Origin: Methanocorpusculum vombati
Lineage (GTDB): Archaea; Halobacteriota; Methanomicrobia; Methanomicrobiales; Methanocorpusculaceae
Reading direction: 5' to 3'
Assembly (NCBI RefSeq): GCF_026891935.1
Contig: NZ_JAPTGC010000002.1
Location: forward strand, 124,001-188,000
Length of the DNA: 64,000 bases
Shown one piece after another: positions 35,793-43,581 of the stretch. The stretch's first letter is position 1. Each line of letters begins with the position of its first letter. The position numbers and the translations under genes were made by a program. Under the pieces are notes generated by a model. That model did not search any database. It was not told the origin of the DNA and saw only the letters and a program-made list of their open reading frames with translations.

Positions 35793-36254
35793 ATGGTTGA
35801 GTTTGATTTGGATTTTCAGGAAGCTATCCGGGAACTTGAAGAAAAGGGTGCCAAAACAACGGCGGCCGACTGGCTTGCCCGGGTTGAGGAGGAGTACGGG
35901 ACCGCCCCGTTAATTTACAAGAAGCTTGAGGACTGCCCCGAAGCGCTGATTTCGCATCTTCTCTACAAGAATGCAGTGAATCAGATGAGCAGTCTGGAGC
36001 CGCGGGTGATCGAGCTGATCAGCCTTGCGGTGGGGGCAGCCCTCCGCTGTGATCACTGTACGGCGTATCACATGCAGGTGGCAAAAAAGATGGGTATCCC
36101 CAAAGAGGAAATTCTGGAGGCGGTGCTGGTTGCAGGACTTCTTGCAAACTCATCGGTTCTGGCAAATGCCTATCGTGTGATACCTGATGCTGCCAAGGAA
36201 CCGTGCGGGGCAGGTTGTTCTATTGCCGGTGTTCCGGCAAAGAAGGAAGAGTAA
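35793..36254 (+). CDS. Carboxymuconolactone decarboxylase / AhpD-like protein
   Basis: A 153-residue protein whose core (about residues 65-115) is the CMD fold: LISLAVGAALRCDHCTAYHMQVAKKMGI, with the CxxC of alkylhydroperoxidase AhpD followed by the helix histidine, then EEILEAVLVAGLLANSSVLANAY. The CxxC suggests thiol-disulfide or peroxide chemistry. It has an extra N-terminal 50 residues and a C-terminal CGAGC pair of cysteines. It is three bases after mmp7, so it may serve the MCR activation operon, perhaps protecting oxygen-sensitive components; that role is inference. Confidence 0.82.
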   Translation: MVEFDLDFQEAIRELEEKGAKTTAADWLARVEEEYGTAPLIYKKLEDCPEALISHLLYKNAVNQMSSLEPRVIELISLAVGAALRCDHCTAYHMQVAKKMGIPKEEILEAVLVAGLLANSSVLANAYRVIPDAAKEPCGAGCSIAGVPAKKEE

Positions 36255-36270
36255 TCTTCCAGCCACAGGA

Positions 36271-36325
36271 TTTTATATTTTCCTGCGATCTATTTTTAGT
36301 ACATTTCGGGAAGTGTGTATTTACG
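36271..36325 (+). promoter_or_regulatory. Promoter and leader of Thr-repeat surface protein, with ACG start
   Basis: TTTTATATTTT at 36272-36282 is a good TATA box, predicting transcription from near 36305. A purine-rich CGGGAAG (36307-36313) follows, then ACG at 36323-36325 where an ATG would give the expected signal peptide. Confidence 0.5.
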
Positions 36326-39223
36326 AGAAAATATCTGTTTGTGCTGATCGTTTTTGCGTTGTTGTTCGCCGCAGGAGCGGCAGCTGATGAAGGCGGAACA
36401 GAGGAGGATTCCTCCCCTGCAAAGATACCAACGGTACCGACGACGGAAGCAACGACCGTACCGACAACGGTGATAACAACAGTGCCAACGACGGAAGCAA
36501 CGACCGTGCAGACAACGGAGATAACAACAGTGCCGACGACGGAAGCAACGACCGTGCAGACAACGGAGATACCAACGGTGCCGACAACCGAGGAAACGAC
36601 CGTGCAGACAACGGAGATACCAACGATGCCGACGACGGAAGCAACGACCGTGATTCCGACGCAGCAGCCAACAGAAACCACACAGGAGTCTGAATCCGGG
36701 GAGCAGAAATCTCCCGAACAGAAACCATACGCCGACACGGAGAAATCCTCTCTTCCGGAAGATGTAGAGGGCATACAGGGGCTCCTTAAAAAACAGAAGA
36801 CCGTACTGGAGGAGGCTCTTGAAGAGGCTGATGCCAAAGTAGCTGCATCGACCCGGCAGGAAGAAGAACCTCAGCCCGTATCCGTTCCATCCCCGCAATA
36901 CCTCTCCGGCGGGACTGCCGAATCCTATCCCCTCAACGGCGATGCACGCCTCGTGTACCCTGGAAATACGGCATTTGTCTATGAAAAGATCAAAATACAA
37001 ATCACTGCCTCCGCCTATGCCACCTCCATTGCCTACATGAGCGGATCGGCAAATCCGTCCGCCCTCAACACCATCCAGGCGGATGCAAACGGTGTCATCA
37101 ATCTCCTGGACGTCTCTGTCGGGGGGTACACCGGGGCTTACCGCATCTATAACGGCAGTGAATGGACCGGCGGCTACCTCTACATCTGGCAGCCGGACCT
37201 TATCCTCCGTGCTGAGTATGCAGGTTCCACCGACTCCGTGGACGGCAAAGCCGTCAGCAAAAGCAGCAGCATCCACTACATCATTGACTCACCCAAGGTC
37301 GGCCCGTCCGGAATCGGCGCAAAAGCGCAGATCATCGTAACCACACCCGTTGGCGGTCAGACCACCATGCTTGGGTCTGTCAGTCTTGCAGACATTGACA
37401 TCAACTCCGTCCGTGTCACAACCCGTGACATATCCCTTGCCGACTCCGCCCTGCGCGGCGGAACTTACACCTCCCGTGCCGAGTGGATAACGCCGCAGGT
37501 CTTTGCCAACTACGCAAAGAAATCCAACACTGTCACCTACTATCTTGGCAGCAGTACCGGAATTTCGCTCACAGCCGGCAGTGAAACCGTTGTCCGGAGC
37601 AATCCGTTCACCGTAACCGTCAGCGGTCTGCCGAACACTCCCTACCTCATCAGCCTTGACGCGGGCCGCAGCCCGGGCCCGCAGCTGATCGCAGGACAGC
37701 CCGGTGTTGTCCGCGGGTCGGAAAATCCGAAGGTCAGCATCGGCGGCGGTGAAAAATCCGTTCTGCTTCCCGACGGTGCGTCAGGCGATCCGAACTCATG
37801 GGGTGTTGTCACCACCGACGCCTCCGGAAAACGGGTGGTTCAGTACTCCACCAGCCCCGTAAACGGCCGTCCGGTCGAAGAAGGTTCTTACACCGTCCGG
37901 ATCAACGACATCACTGATTACGGTACAGCAGCCGGAAAAGGAAGTGATTATGACCGGGTCAGCATCAGAATAACCGTCGGCGGCATGAGTATGACCGCAA
38001 CCGACTCCAAGAACTCATACTATCTCGGGGAAGAAATACGGCTCTCCGGAACCAACACCGATTCGGATACCACTTACCTCTTCCTCACCGGCCCGAACCT
38101 GAACTCCAACGGTGTCAGCCTTGCGACCCTTGCATCCGGCGAACTCACCAAAGTCTCCGTTAAATCCGATCACACCTGGGAGTACCGGTGGGATACCAGC
38201 TCAACCGGTCTTGATACCGGTTCTTACACCATCTACGCGGTCAGCACGATGAATGACAAGTCCCATCTCTCCGGCACCCAGTATGCAACCTACTCCGTGC
38301 AGCTGAAGCAGCCGGGCCTCAGTACCGCAACGTCATCGTTTGCCGCCGCCAAAGGCGACACCGTTCATATCACCGGAACCGTCACCGGCAGTCCATCCTC
38401 GGTTGCGATCTTCCTCTTCGGTTCAAACTACTATGAACGCAGAACCGTTTCGGTGAGCGACGGCGGGTACGACTACCGGATGGCAATTCCGGAAAGTATG
38501 TCCGCAGGCGAGTACTTTGTGGTGGTTGAGCATCCGATGAACGACGGCAGGTTCGGTGTGCAGGAGATCCATCAGGACGGTAAAACTGTCCTTGCTATGG
38601 CGGCTCCGGGCGGCGGAACCCAGAGTTCGTTTGTGGTGGAAGGTCCCGGCAGGTTACAGGGTTCGCAGGCGGCGAATGCTCTGGTGAAGATGCTTGCCTC
38701 CCCGTACATCGATGATCTTTACACCACGCTGACACTGACGGTGCAGTCACCGTACATTGAGATTACGCCGGTCGGCACCCGGTATGCCGGAGAGCCGTTT
38801 GCCGTGTCCGGCCGGACAAATCTTGCGCCGCAGGACAAGCTGCTGGTCGAAGTAGTGCCCGCCTCCTTTGTTCCTTCCGGCAAAAATAATCCCGTGTCGT
38901 CGTACGGAACTGCGGGATCGGTTGCGGTGATGAAAGGTTCTCCCGATAATTCATGGAGCTTTTCCGTGGATGGATCGAAACTTTCCCCTGATACCTATAC
39001 CGTGAAGGTTTCGGGTGAGTCCGTCTCCACAAGTTCTTCAGCAACGTTTGACGTGGTACCAAAGCCGATGGAGACGCCGACACCCAGGCCGACAGAGACC
39101 ATCCCGGGGACCACGGTTCCCACAACCGTTCCGCCGGCACCAACCGAGTCACCGTCGGTCGTGTTCTGGTGGGCGGGACTGATCGTCTGCGGTGCGGCGG
39201 TGCTTGGAACGCTGCGCAGATAA
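36323..39223 (+). CDS. Large S-layer-like surface protein with Thr-rich repeats
   Basis: A roughly 966-residue exported protein. The signal segment reads (T)RKYLFVLIVFALLFAAGAAADEGG. Residues about 40-110 are a Thr/Pro stalk of 16-residue repeats, followed by an acidic/coiled region, a DUF3821-like surface domain (YPLNGDARLVYPGNTAFVYE) and several Ig-like beta modules, then a Pro/Thr linker and a C-terminal hydrophobic helix ending GTLRR. This is the layout of Methanomicrobiales S-layer proteins. No ATG, GTG or TTG stands at the natural start: the codon is ACG (36323). GTG at 36341 would cut into the signal peptide, and GTG at 36203 lies inside the upstream gene and before the TATA box. Confidence 0.75.
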   Translation, partial: TRKYLFVLIVFALLFAAGAAADEGGTEEDSSPAKIPTVPTTEATTVPTTVITTVPTTEATTVQTTEITTVPTTEATTVQTTEIPTVPTTEETTVQTTEIPTMPTTEATTVIPTQQPTETTQESESGEQKSPEQKPYADTEKSSLPEDVEGIQGLLKKQKTVLEEALEEADAKVAASTRQEEEPQPVSVPSPQYLSGGTAESYPLNGDARLVYPGNTAFVYEKIKIQITASAYATSIAYMSGSANPSALNTIQADANGVINLLDVSVGGYTGAYRIYNGSEWTGGYLYIWQPDLILRAEYAGSTDSVDGKAVSKSSSIHYIIDSPKVGPSGIGAKAQIIVTTPVGGQTTMLGSVSLADIDINSVRVTTRDISLADSALRGGTYTSRAEWITPQVFANYAKKSNTVTYYLGSSTGISLTAGSETVVRSNPFTVTVSGLPNTPYLISLDAGRSPGPQLIAGQPGVVRGSENPKVSIGGGEKSVLLPDGASGDPNSWGVVTTDASGKRVVQYSTSPVNGRPVEEGSYTVRINDITDYGTAAGKGSDYDRVSIRITVGGMSMTATDSKNSYYLGEEIRLSGTNTDSDTTYLFLTGPNLNSNGVSLATLASGELTKVSVKSDHTWEYRWDTSSTGLDTGSYTIYAVSTMNDKSHLSGTQYATYSVQLKQPGLSTATSSFAAAKGDTVHITGTVTGSPSSVAIFLFGSNYYERRTVSVSDGGYDYRMAIPESMSAGEYFVVVEHPMNDGRFGVQEIHQDGKTVLAMAAPGGGTQSSFVVEGPGRLQGSQAANALVKMLASPYIDDLYTTLTLTVQSPYIEITPVGTRYAGEPFAVSGRTNLAPQDKLLVEVVPASFVPSGKNNPVSSYGTAGSVAVMKGSPDNSWSFSVDGSKLSPDTYTVKVSGESVSTSSSATFDVVPKPMETPTPRPTETIPGTTVPTTVPPAPTESPSVVFWWAGLIVCGAAVLGTLRR
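36440..36652 (+). repeat. 48-bp tandem repeat encoding Thr-rich stalk
   Basis: Four full 48-base units (from 36440, 36488, 36536, 36584) and a partial fifth encode variants of TTEATTVQTTEITTVP. Repeats differ by a few bases, so the array is old enough to have diverged. Such Thr-rich stalks are usually glycosylated. Confidence 0.85.
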
Positions 39224-39234
39224 AAAAATATTTT

Positions 39235-40509
39235 TCAGATATTTTCCAGCGCCAGATCAAGGTCGGCGATGATGTCTGCGGCATTCTCAAGACCGATGGA
39301 AAGCCGGATGGTATCGGGGGTTACCCCGGTTGCCCGCTGTTCCTCCGAGGATAACTGCTGGTGGGTGGTTGAGGCCGGGTGAATGATGAGGGATTTTGCA
39401 TCACCGATGTTTGCAAGAAGCGAGAAGAGCCTCACACTGTTCTGCACGGTGACGGCTGCATCGTATCCGCCCTTCACCCCGAAGGTGACCAGCGGGCCGC
39501 CGGAACCGCCGAAGTACCGGACAGCGTTTGCATGCGAGGGGTGATCGGCAAGTCCCGGATAGTTGACCCAGGCAACCTTGGGATGGTTTTTGAGATGCTC
39601 GGCGACCGCAAGAGCATTCTCCGCATGCCTTCCCACTCTGAGATAGAGTGTCTCAAGACCGATGGAGGAAAGCCAGGCATGGAACGGACTGAGCGTTGCA
39701 CCAATGTCACGCATCAGAGAGACGCGGATACTGGTTGAGACGGTGGCAGGGCCGAAGGCTTTGTAGTGTACAAGACCGTGATAGGCCGGGTCCGGCTCGG
39801 TGAACATGGGGAACCTGCCGTTATCCCAGGGGAATCTACCGCTCTCAACGATGACGCCGGCAAGTGCGGTTCCGTGACCGTTGACATACTTTGTTGCAGA
39901 CATGACAACGATGTCTGCGCCGTGTTCGATCGGCCGCACCGTACCGACGCCGACGGTGTTGTCAACGATGAAAGGGACTCCTGCGTCATGAGCTATCTTT
40001 GCGACCGCCGCAAAGTCAGGGATGTCAAGCTTCGGATTTCCGATGGACTCAAAATATACGGCACGGGTCTTTTCGGTAATCGCCTCTTTCAGCTCCGCAA
40101 GGCTGTCTGAGCTGACAAACCGGACCGTGCGTCCGAGATTCGGCAGCGTGTGGTGAAAGAGTTCATAGGTTCCGCCGTAGAGGTTGTCGGCGGAGACGAT
40201 CTCATCCCCCGGACGGGTTACGGCGAGAACTGCGTAGCTGATAGCTGCCATGCCGGACGCGGTGCTGATTGCCGCAGTCCCTCCTTCGAGTGCGGCAATT
40301 TTTTCCTCAAACGAGCTGTTGTTCGGGTTGGTGAGGCGGGTATAGATGTTTCCCTCCTCAGTGAGGCTGAAGCGTCCTGCCGCCTGCGCTGCATCGCGGA
40401 AGACGTAGGCCGTTGTCATATAGATGGGTTCAGCACGCGCGCCTGTTGCGGGATCCGGTTTTTGTCCGGCATGTATGGCGAGCGTTTCTTTTTTGTAGGT
40501 ATTGGTCAT
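39235..40509 (-). CDS. metY: O-acetylhomoserine sulfhydrylase-type enzyme
   Basis: A 424-residue PLP enzyme of the Cys/Met metabolism family that makes homocysteine (or cysteine) from an acylated amino acid and sulfide. Typical features are ETLAIHAGQKPDPATGARAEPIY at the start, SADNLYGGTYELFHHTLP, and the PLP lysine in VMSATKYVNGHGT. The start at 40509 has AGGAG about 9 bases upstream; longer readings have none. It converges with the surface protein over an A/T-rich spacer. Its promoter carries one TTCAC-N3-GTGAA site and faces the tRNA-Cys/SepCysS transcript, so sulfur control is likely. Confidence 0.93.
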   Translation of the reverse strand: MTNTYKKETLAIHAGQKPDPATGARAEPIYMTTAYVFRDAAQAAGRFSLTEEGNIYTRLTNPNNSSFEEKIAALEGGTAAISTASGMAAISYAVLAVTRPGDEIVSADNLYGGTYELFHHTLPNLGRTVRFVSSDSLAELKEAITEKTRAVYFESIGNPKLDIPDFAAVAKIAHDAGVPFIVDNTVGVGTVRPIEHGADIVVMSATKYVNGHGTALAGVIVESGRFPWDNGRFPMFTEPDPAYHGLVHYKAFGPATVSTSIRVSLMRDIGATLSPFHAWLSSIGLETLYLRVGRHAENALAVAEHLKNHPKVAWVNYPGLADHPSHANAVRYFGGSGGPLVTFGVKGGYDAAVTVQNSVRLFSLLANIGDAKSLIIHPASTTHQQLSSEEQRATGVTPDTIRLSIGLENAADIIADLDLALENI

Positions 40510-40533
40510 GGAAAAAATTCTCCTGCGTGCTGC

Positions 40534-40548
40534 ATTCACACTGTGAAT
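40534..40548. promoter_or_regulatory. Operator-like palindrome, metY promoter
   Basis: ATTCACACTGTGAAT is a 15-bp palindrome around a central C, 25 bases upstream of the metY start. A weak minus-strand TATA-like sequence (TCTATTTACC) lies about 25 bases further up, so the site would sit at the transcript start. Confidence 0.6.
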
Positions 40549-40610
40549 ACACATTCTTCTTTTGCAGGTAAATAGATTTTCATGCCGCGGACAATGCCGA
40601 AACTCCGAAT

Positions 40611-40622
40611 AAGTATAAATAG
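40611..40622 (+). promoter_or_regulatory. TATA box for the tRNA-Cys / SepCysS side
   Basis: AAGTATAAATAG at 40611-40622 is a strong archaeal TATA element, predicting a start near 40642, at the first of two tandem operator-like sites. Confidence 0.6.
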
Positions 40623-40640
40623 GAGTGAAGACAATCTTGT

Positions 40641-40655
40641 ATTCACAGTGTGAAG
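40641..40655. promoter_or_regulatory. Operator-like palindrome 1, tRNA-Cys promoter
   Basis: ATTCACAGTGTGAAG matches the TTCAC-N3-GTGAA core exactly, at the predicted start of the tRNA-Cys transcript. Its centre is 14 bases from that of the next copy. Confidence 0.6.
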
Positions 40656-40669
40656 TTCACACTGTGAAT
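40655..40669. promoter_or_regulatory. Operator-like palindrome 2, tRNA-Cys promoter
   Basis: GTTCACACTGTGAAT is a second copy of the same palindrome, directly abutting the first, 44 bases before the mature tRNA. Confidence 0.6.
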
Positions 40670-40712
40670 CCTCGGAAACTCTTCTCCGGCAAACCTGCAG
40701 GAGATGATTTCT

Positions 40713-40784
40713 GCCAGGTTGGCGGAGTGGCTACGCGACTGCCTGCAGAGCAGTTCCACGCCTGTTCAATTCAGGCACCTGGCT
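40713..40784 (+). tRNA. tRNA-Cys (GCA)
   Basis: A complete 72-base cloverleaf. Acceptor stem GCCAGGT (40713-40719) pairs fully with ACCTGGC (40777-40783); D stem GCG/CGC with loop GAGTGGCTA; anticodon stem ACTGC/GCAGT with loop CTGCAGA, anticodon GCA at 40745-40747; five-base variable region; T stem GCCTG/CAGGC with loop TTCAATT. The discriminator base is T (40784), the identity element of tRNA-Cys. CCA is not encoded. It lies just upstream of SepCysS, the enzyme that completes cysteine synthesis on this tRNA. Confidence 0.96.
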
Positions 40785-40939
40785 CTTCCCGCAAGGGGCA
40801 AAATTTTCTTATTCGACCATACTGGCAGTATGAGCATGCCTTCCCGTTCTTTGGGAAAGACCGAATTCCAACATGAAATAAAACCAGCCGCACTGTATCC
40901 ATGCGGATTACCAAATGCCGGATATGCATGATGATATCT

Positions 40940-41119
40940 ATGTCACAAAAAGCAATTGATGCAGTATTTGCCGGTCTCTTTCACCTGACCGATATCCGGA
41001 CCATACTTCGCCGGACAGCGCCTCTGCATCAGCTGAACGATGAAGAGAAGGAAACAGCCAGAACATCTATTGACGCTGTACGCAAACAGCTTGCCGTTCT
41101 TGAGGAGGAACTCTTGTGA
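40940..41119 (+). CDS. Small helical protein upstream of SepCysS, possible SepCysE-like tether
   Basis: A 59-residue protein (63 if started at 40928) starting MSQKAIDAVFAGLFHLTDIR. It looks entirely helical: an amphipathic N-terminal helix, then a hydrophilic helical stretch rich in Glu/Lys/Arg ending LAVLEEELL. Its stop overlaps the GTG start of SepCysS by four bases, so the two are translationally coupled. SepCysE is the known third component that links SepRS and SepCysS in class I methanogens; a short counterpart here would make sense, but similarity to SepCysE is not demonstrable by eye. A TATA-like GAAATAAAACC at 40875 could give it its own promoter. Confidence 0.55.
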   Translation: MSQKAIDAVFAGLFHLTDIRTILRRTAPLHQLNDEEKETARTSIDAVRKQLAVLEEELL

Positions 41120-42300
41120 CGATGAGATGTGCCGCGGGAATTGAGACACGGACCGTGGAAGAGTCCTCGATCAATCTAGATCCCATCCAGGCTGCTGGCA
41201 GACTGACACCGGAAGCAATGAAGGCAGTAATTGCCTGGGGCGACGGCTACTCGGTCTGTGATCACTGCCACAAACCGTTCCGTCTGGACTACGTTGCAAA
41301 CCCGCCCATTGCAGACTTCCACGCAGACCTCTCCTCATGGCTCGGCATGGATCAGTCGCAGGTAGTACCGGGTGCACGCAGAGCGTTTCAGGAAGTGACC
41401 GGCGCTCTCGTCGGCAAAGGCGAACCGGTAATGATGACCGGCATGGGACACTACACCGCGTATCTCTCGGTTGAAGTGGTCAACGGCGTGGTCCGGGAAA
41501 TTCCGCCGACCCCGGACCATCACATCACCGCCGACACCGCTGCCGAGCGGATCGAAGCGGCCATCCGCGAGTTCGGGTACGCACCGAAACTACTCTTCAT
41601 CGATGCAGTGGACTTCATGTATGGTAACTTCCATGACGTGAAAGGTGTTGCACGGGTTGCCCATCAGTATGATATTCCCGTACTCTACAACGGCGTCTAT
41701 ACCGTCGGGGTCCTGCCGGTGAACGGAAAAGACCTCGGCGCCGACTTTGTCGTCGGCTCCGGTCACAAAAGCATGGCAGCCCCCGCACCATCCGGCGTCC
41801 TTGCCACGACCGATGAGTATGCCGACGTTGTTCTGCGGACAACGAAAATTTCCGGAGATGTTACCGGCCGCAGATTCGGCATAAAACAGGTGGGCATTCT
41901 CGGCTGCTCCCTCATGGGCGCTCCAATTGTCGGGCTGATAGCCTCATTCCCGACGGTGAAGGAACGGGTGAAACACTGGGACGAGGAACTTGCCAACCAC
42001 AAAATTGTAACGGATGCCCTCCTCTCCATTGAAGGAACAAAGATCGCCTCAGAGGTCCCGCGCCGCCACACACTCACCAGAATGGACACCTCCGCATCCT
42101 TTGATGTGGTTGCCCGGACGCATAAAAAACGGGGCTTCTTCCTCTCAAGTGCCCTTGCAAAACGCGGCATCACCGGCATTATGCCGGGAGTAACAAAGCA
42201 GTGGAAGTTCAACACCTACGGCCTGACCCGGGAACAGGCCGAATATCTTGCCGCCGCATTTGTGGATATTGCCGAGGAGAACGGCCTTCGCATTGCGTAA
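41116..42300 (+). CDS. pscS: O-phosphoseryl-tRNA:Cys-tRNA synthase (SepCysS)
   Basis: A PLP enzyme that converts phosphoseryl-tRNA-Cys to cysteinyl-tRNA-Cys with a sulfur donor. The 394-residue chain shows the catalytic cysteine pair VCDHCHK at 48 and 51, the PLP lysine in GSGHKSMAAPAPSGVLA, and a third conserved cysteine in VGILGCSLMGAP. The GTG at 41116 is chosen because GAGGAGGAA lies 6-8 bases before it; an ATG six bases later is too far from that site. With SepRS (11813-13393) and tRNA-Cys in the same window the pathway is complete. Confidence 0.95.
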   Translation: MTMRCAAGIETRTVEESSINLDPIQAAGRLTPEAMKAVIAWGDGYSVCDHCHKPFRLDYVANPPIADFHADLSSWLGMDQSQVVPGARRAFQEVTGALVGKGEPVMMTGMGHYTAYLSVEVVNGVVREIPPTPDHHITADTAAERIEAAIREFGYAPKLLFIDAVDFMYGNFHDVKGVARVAHQYDIPVLYNGVYTVGVLPVNGKDLGADFVVGSGHKSMAAPAPSGVLATTDEYADVVLRTTKISGDVTGRRFGIKQVGILGCSLMGAPIVGLIASFPTVKERVKHWDEELANHKIVTDALLSIEGTKIASEVPRRHTLTRMDTSASFDVVARTHKKRGFFLSSALAKRGITGIMPGVTKQWKFNTYGLTREQAEYLAAAFVDIAEENGLRIA

Positions 42301-42308
42301 GGCCGTCC

Positions 42309-43079
42309 TCACACTTTTTTCGTCAGACTTCCCAGGAAAAGATCTTCATCCGGTGCGATGGATTCGATTGTCGCATTCTCCGCGAACGTATACGGATACC
42401 CGCGGACAAGCACCACCGGCACCCCTTCATCCGCCTCGCCCATCAGAAGCTCGGCGGTTGATGCAAGTGAGTCGGCAATTGCCCGGCGGGTCACCTGCAG
42501 TTCATGACCGAAGAGATCCGGCCTGCCGCGTTCATCGGTGATCGGAAGAATACCGGAACATCCGATTGCAACACCCGACACGCCGAGCCGCATCGCATGC
42601 GTGCGCGAGTCGATGATGATCACTGCAACCTCTTTACCGGTACGCTCCCGGATCTCCCTTCGGATGCGTGCCGCACTCGCGTCTGCATCCTCCGGCAGAC
42701 GGGTGACCCAGCCGTCCGGCGCGTTGGACTCATCCACGCCCGCGTTCGGAAGCACAAGATTTCCCCGTGCGGCAAGCAGAAATCCCGGAATACCGCCAAG
42801 GATCTCATCGCTCTCCGCAATCACAATCTCGGCAATTCGTGGGTCAAGATCATACTTTTCTGCAAGCGCCCTGGCGTTCTCGCCCGGCGTAATATCGGCA
42901 AGCCGGATGTTCCGCCCTTCGGTGGTGGACAAGGGTGACTCTGCAAAGAGCAGAATATCACGGTCGCAGATTCTCTCTGCCTCCGTATCACCAACGGCTG
43001 CAATCACCCGCCCGACAATATCATCGCCCGGCTCAAGAAGACCGGTAGCAACCCCGTATACGGAAAAACCCGGATTCAT
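42309..43079 (-). CDS. cofE: Coenzyme F420:L-glutamate ligase
   Basis: GTP-dependent ligase that adds gamma-linked glutamates to F420-0, giving the hydride carrier used in methanogenesis. The 256-residue protein has the conserved start YGVATGLLEPGDDIV, the AESPLSTTEGRNI segment, NLVLPNAGVDESNAPDGWV and IIIDSRTHAMRLGVSGVAIG of CofE. It is the last gene of a DUF2150-DUF5814-cofE minus-strand unit and converges with SepCysS, separated by nine bases and a shared T-rich end. Confidence 0.95.
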   Translation of the reverse strand: MNPGFSVYGVATGLLEPGDDIVGRVIAAVGDTEAERICDRDILLFAESPLSTTEGRNIRLADITPGENARALAEKYDLDPRIAEIVIAESDEILGGIPGFLLAARGNLVLPNAGVDESNAPDGWVTRLPEDADASAARIRREIRERTGKEVAVIIIDSRTHAMRLGVSGVAIGCSGILPITDERGRPDLFGHELQVTRRAIADSLASTAELLMGEADEGVPVVLVRGYPYTFAENATIESIAPDEDLFLGSLTKKV

Positions 43080-43128
43080 GTATGATCTATTGTACTCTGC
43101 ATCTCAAAAAACGTGACGGGAAAAACAG

Positions 43129-43581
43129 TTAGCGGGCAATCTGGCGGATATGTTCGTCGGAAAGTCTGACCAGTCCCTCCTGCCCGGCAAGGTCTGCAAC
43201 GCTGCGCACCGCCTCCAGAAGATGCACGGAATCTTCAAGGAAACTGAGTATATCCGCAGGGAACAGATCAATCCCGTATTCTTCAAGAAGATGATTGTGA
43301 ATCTCCTTATGGTTGAGTCCCATCTCCCGCAGTTCCAGAACCGCAATCACAAACTTTCGTTCCGGACACCCGCAGAGCGGTGAGTCGCGGCAGCTGCACT
43401 CAAGAAAGTCTTTGTAAAAGCGGAGAACCTGATCCCGTGTTCCGGGATCCAGGCTGTCGATATTCATTGACCCTGTGATGGCTTCCAGATTTGCCGGGTG
43501 AAACGCGCCGTCCGGCAACCGGTATCCCGCTGCCCGCTGAAGTTTTTTGATGTAGCGGAACCGGGCACGGCCTGCGATCAC
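43129..43581 (-). CDS. DUF5814-like Cys-rich protein, unknown
   Basis: A 150-residue protein with a cysteine cluster LECSCRDSPLCGCPERKF near residues 60-77, followed by a helical region with LGLNHKEIHNHLLEEYG-like composition and PADILSFLEDSVHLLEAV. The cluster resembles DUF5814, a domain I recall attached to archaeal superfamily 2 helicases; here it stands alone. It may bind zinc. Four bases overlap with DUF2150 upstream and 49 bases separate it from cofE. Function unknown. Confidence 0.6.
   Translation of the reverse strand: MIAGRARFRYIKKLQRAAGYRLPDGAFHPANLEAITGSMNIDSLDPGTRDQVLRFYKDFLECSCRDSPLCGCPERKFVIAVLELREMGLNHKEIHNHLLEEYGIDLFPADILSFLEDSVHLLEAVRSVADLAGQEGLVRLSDEHIRQIAR

Noticed and set aside
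36203-36322. Start of the Thr-repeat surface protein at GTG 36203
   Set aside because: It lies within the preceding CMD gene and upstream of the TATA box, and adds 40 residues before the signal peptide.
36440-36652. Regular repeats that might suggest a CRISPR array
   Set aside because: Units are contiguous, without unique spacers, and encode an in-frame Thr-rich stalk.
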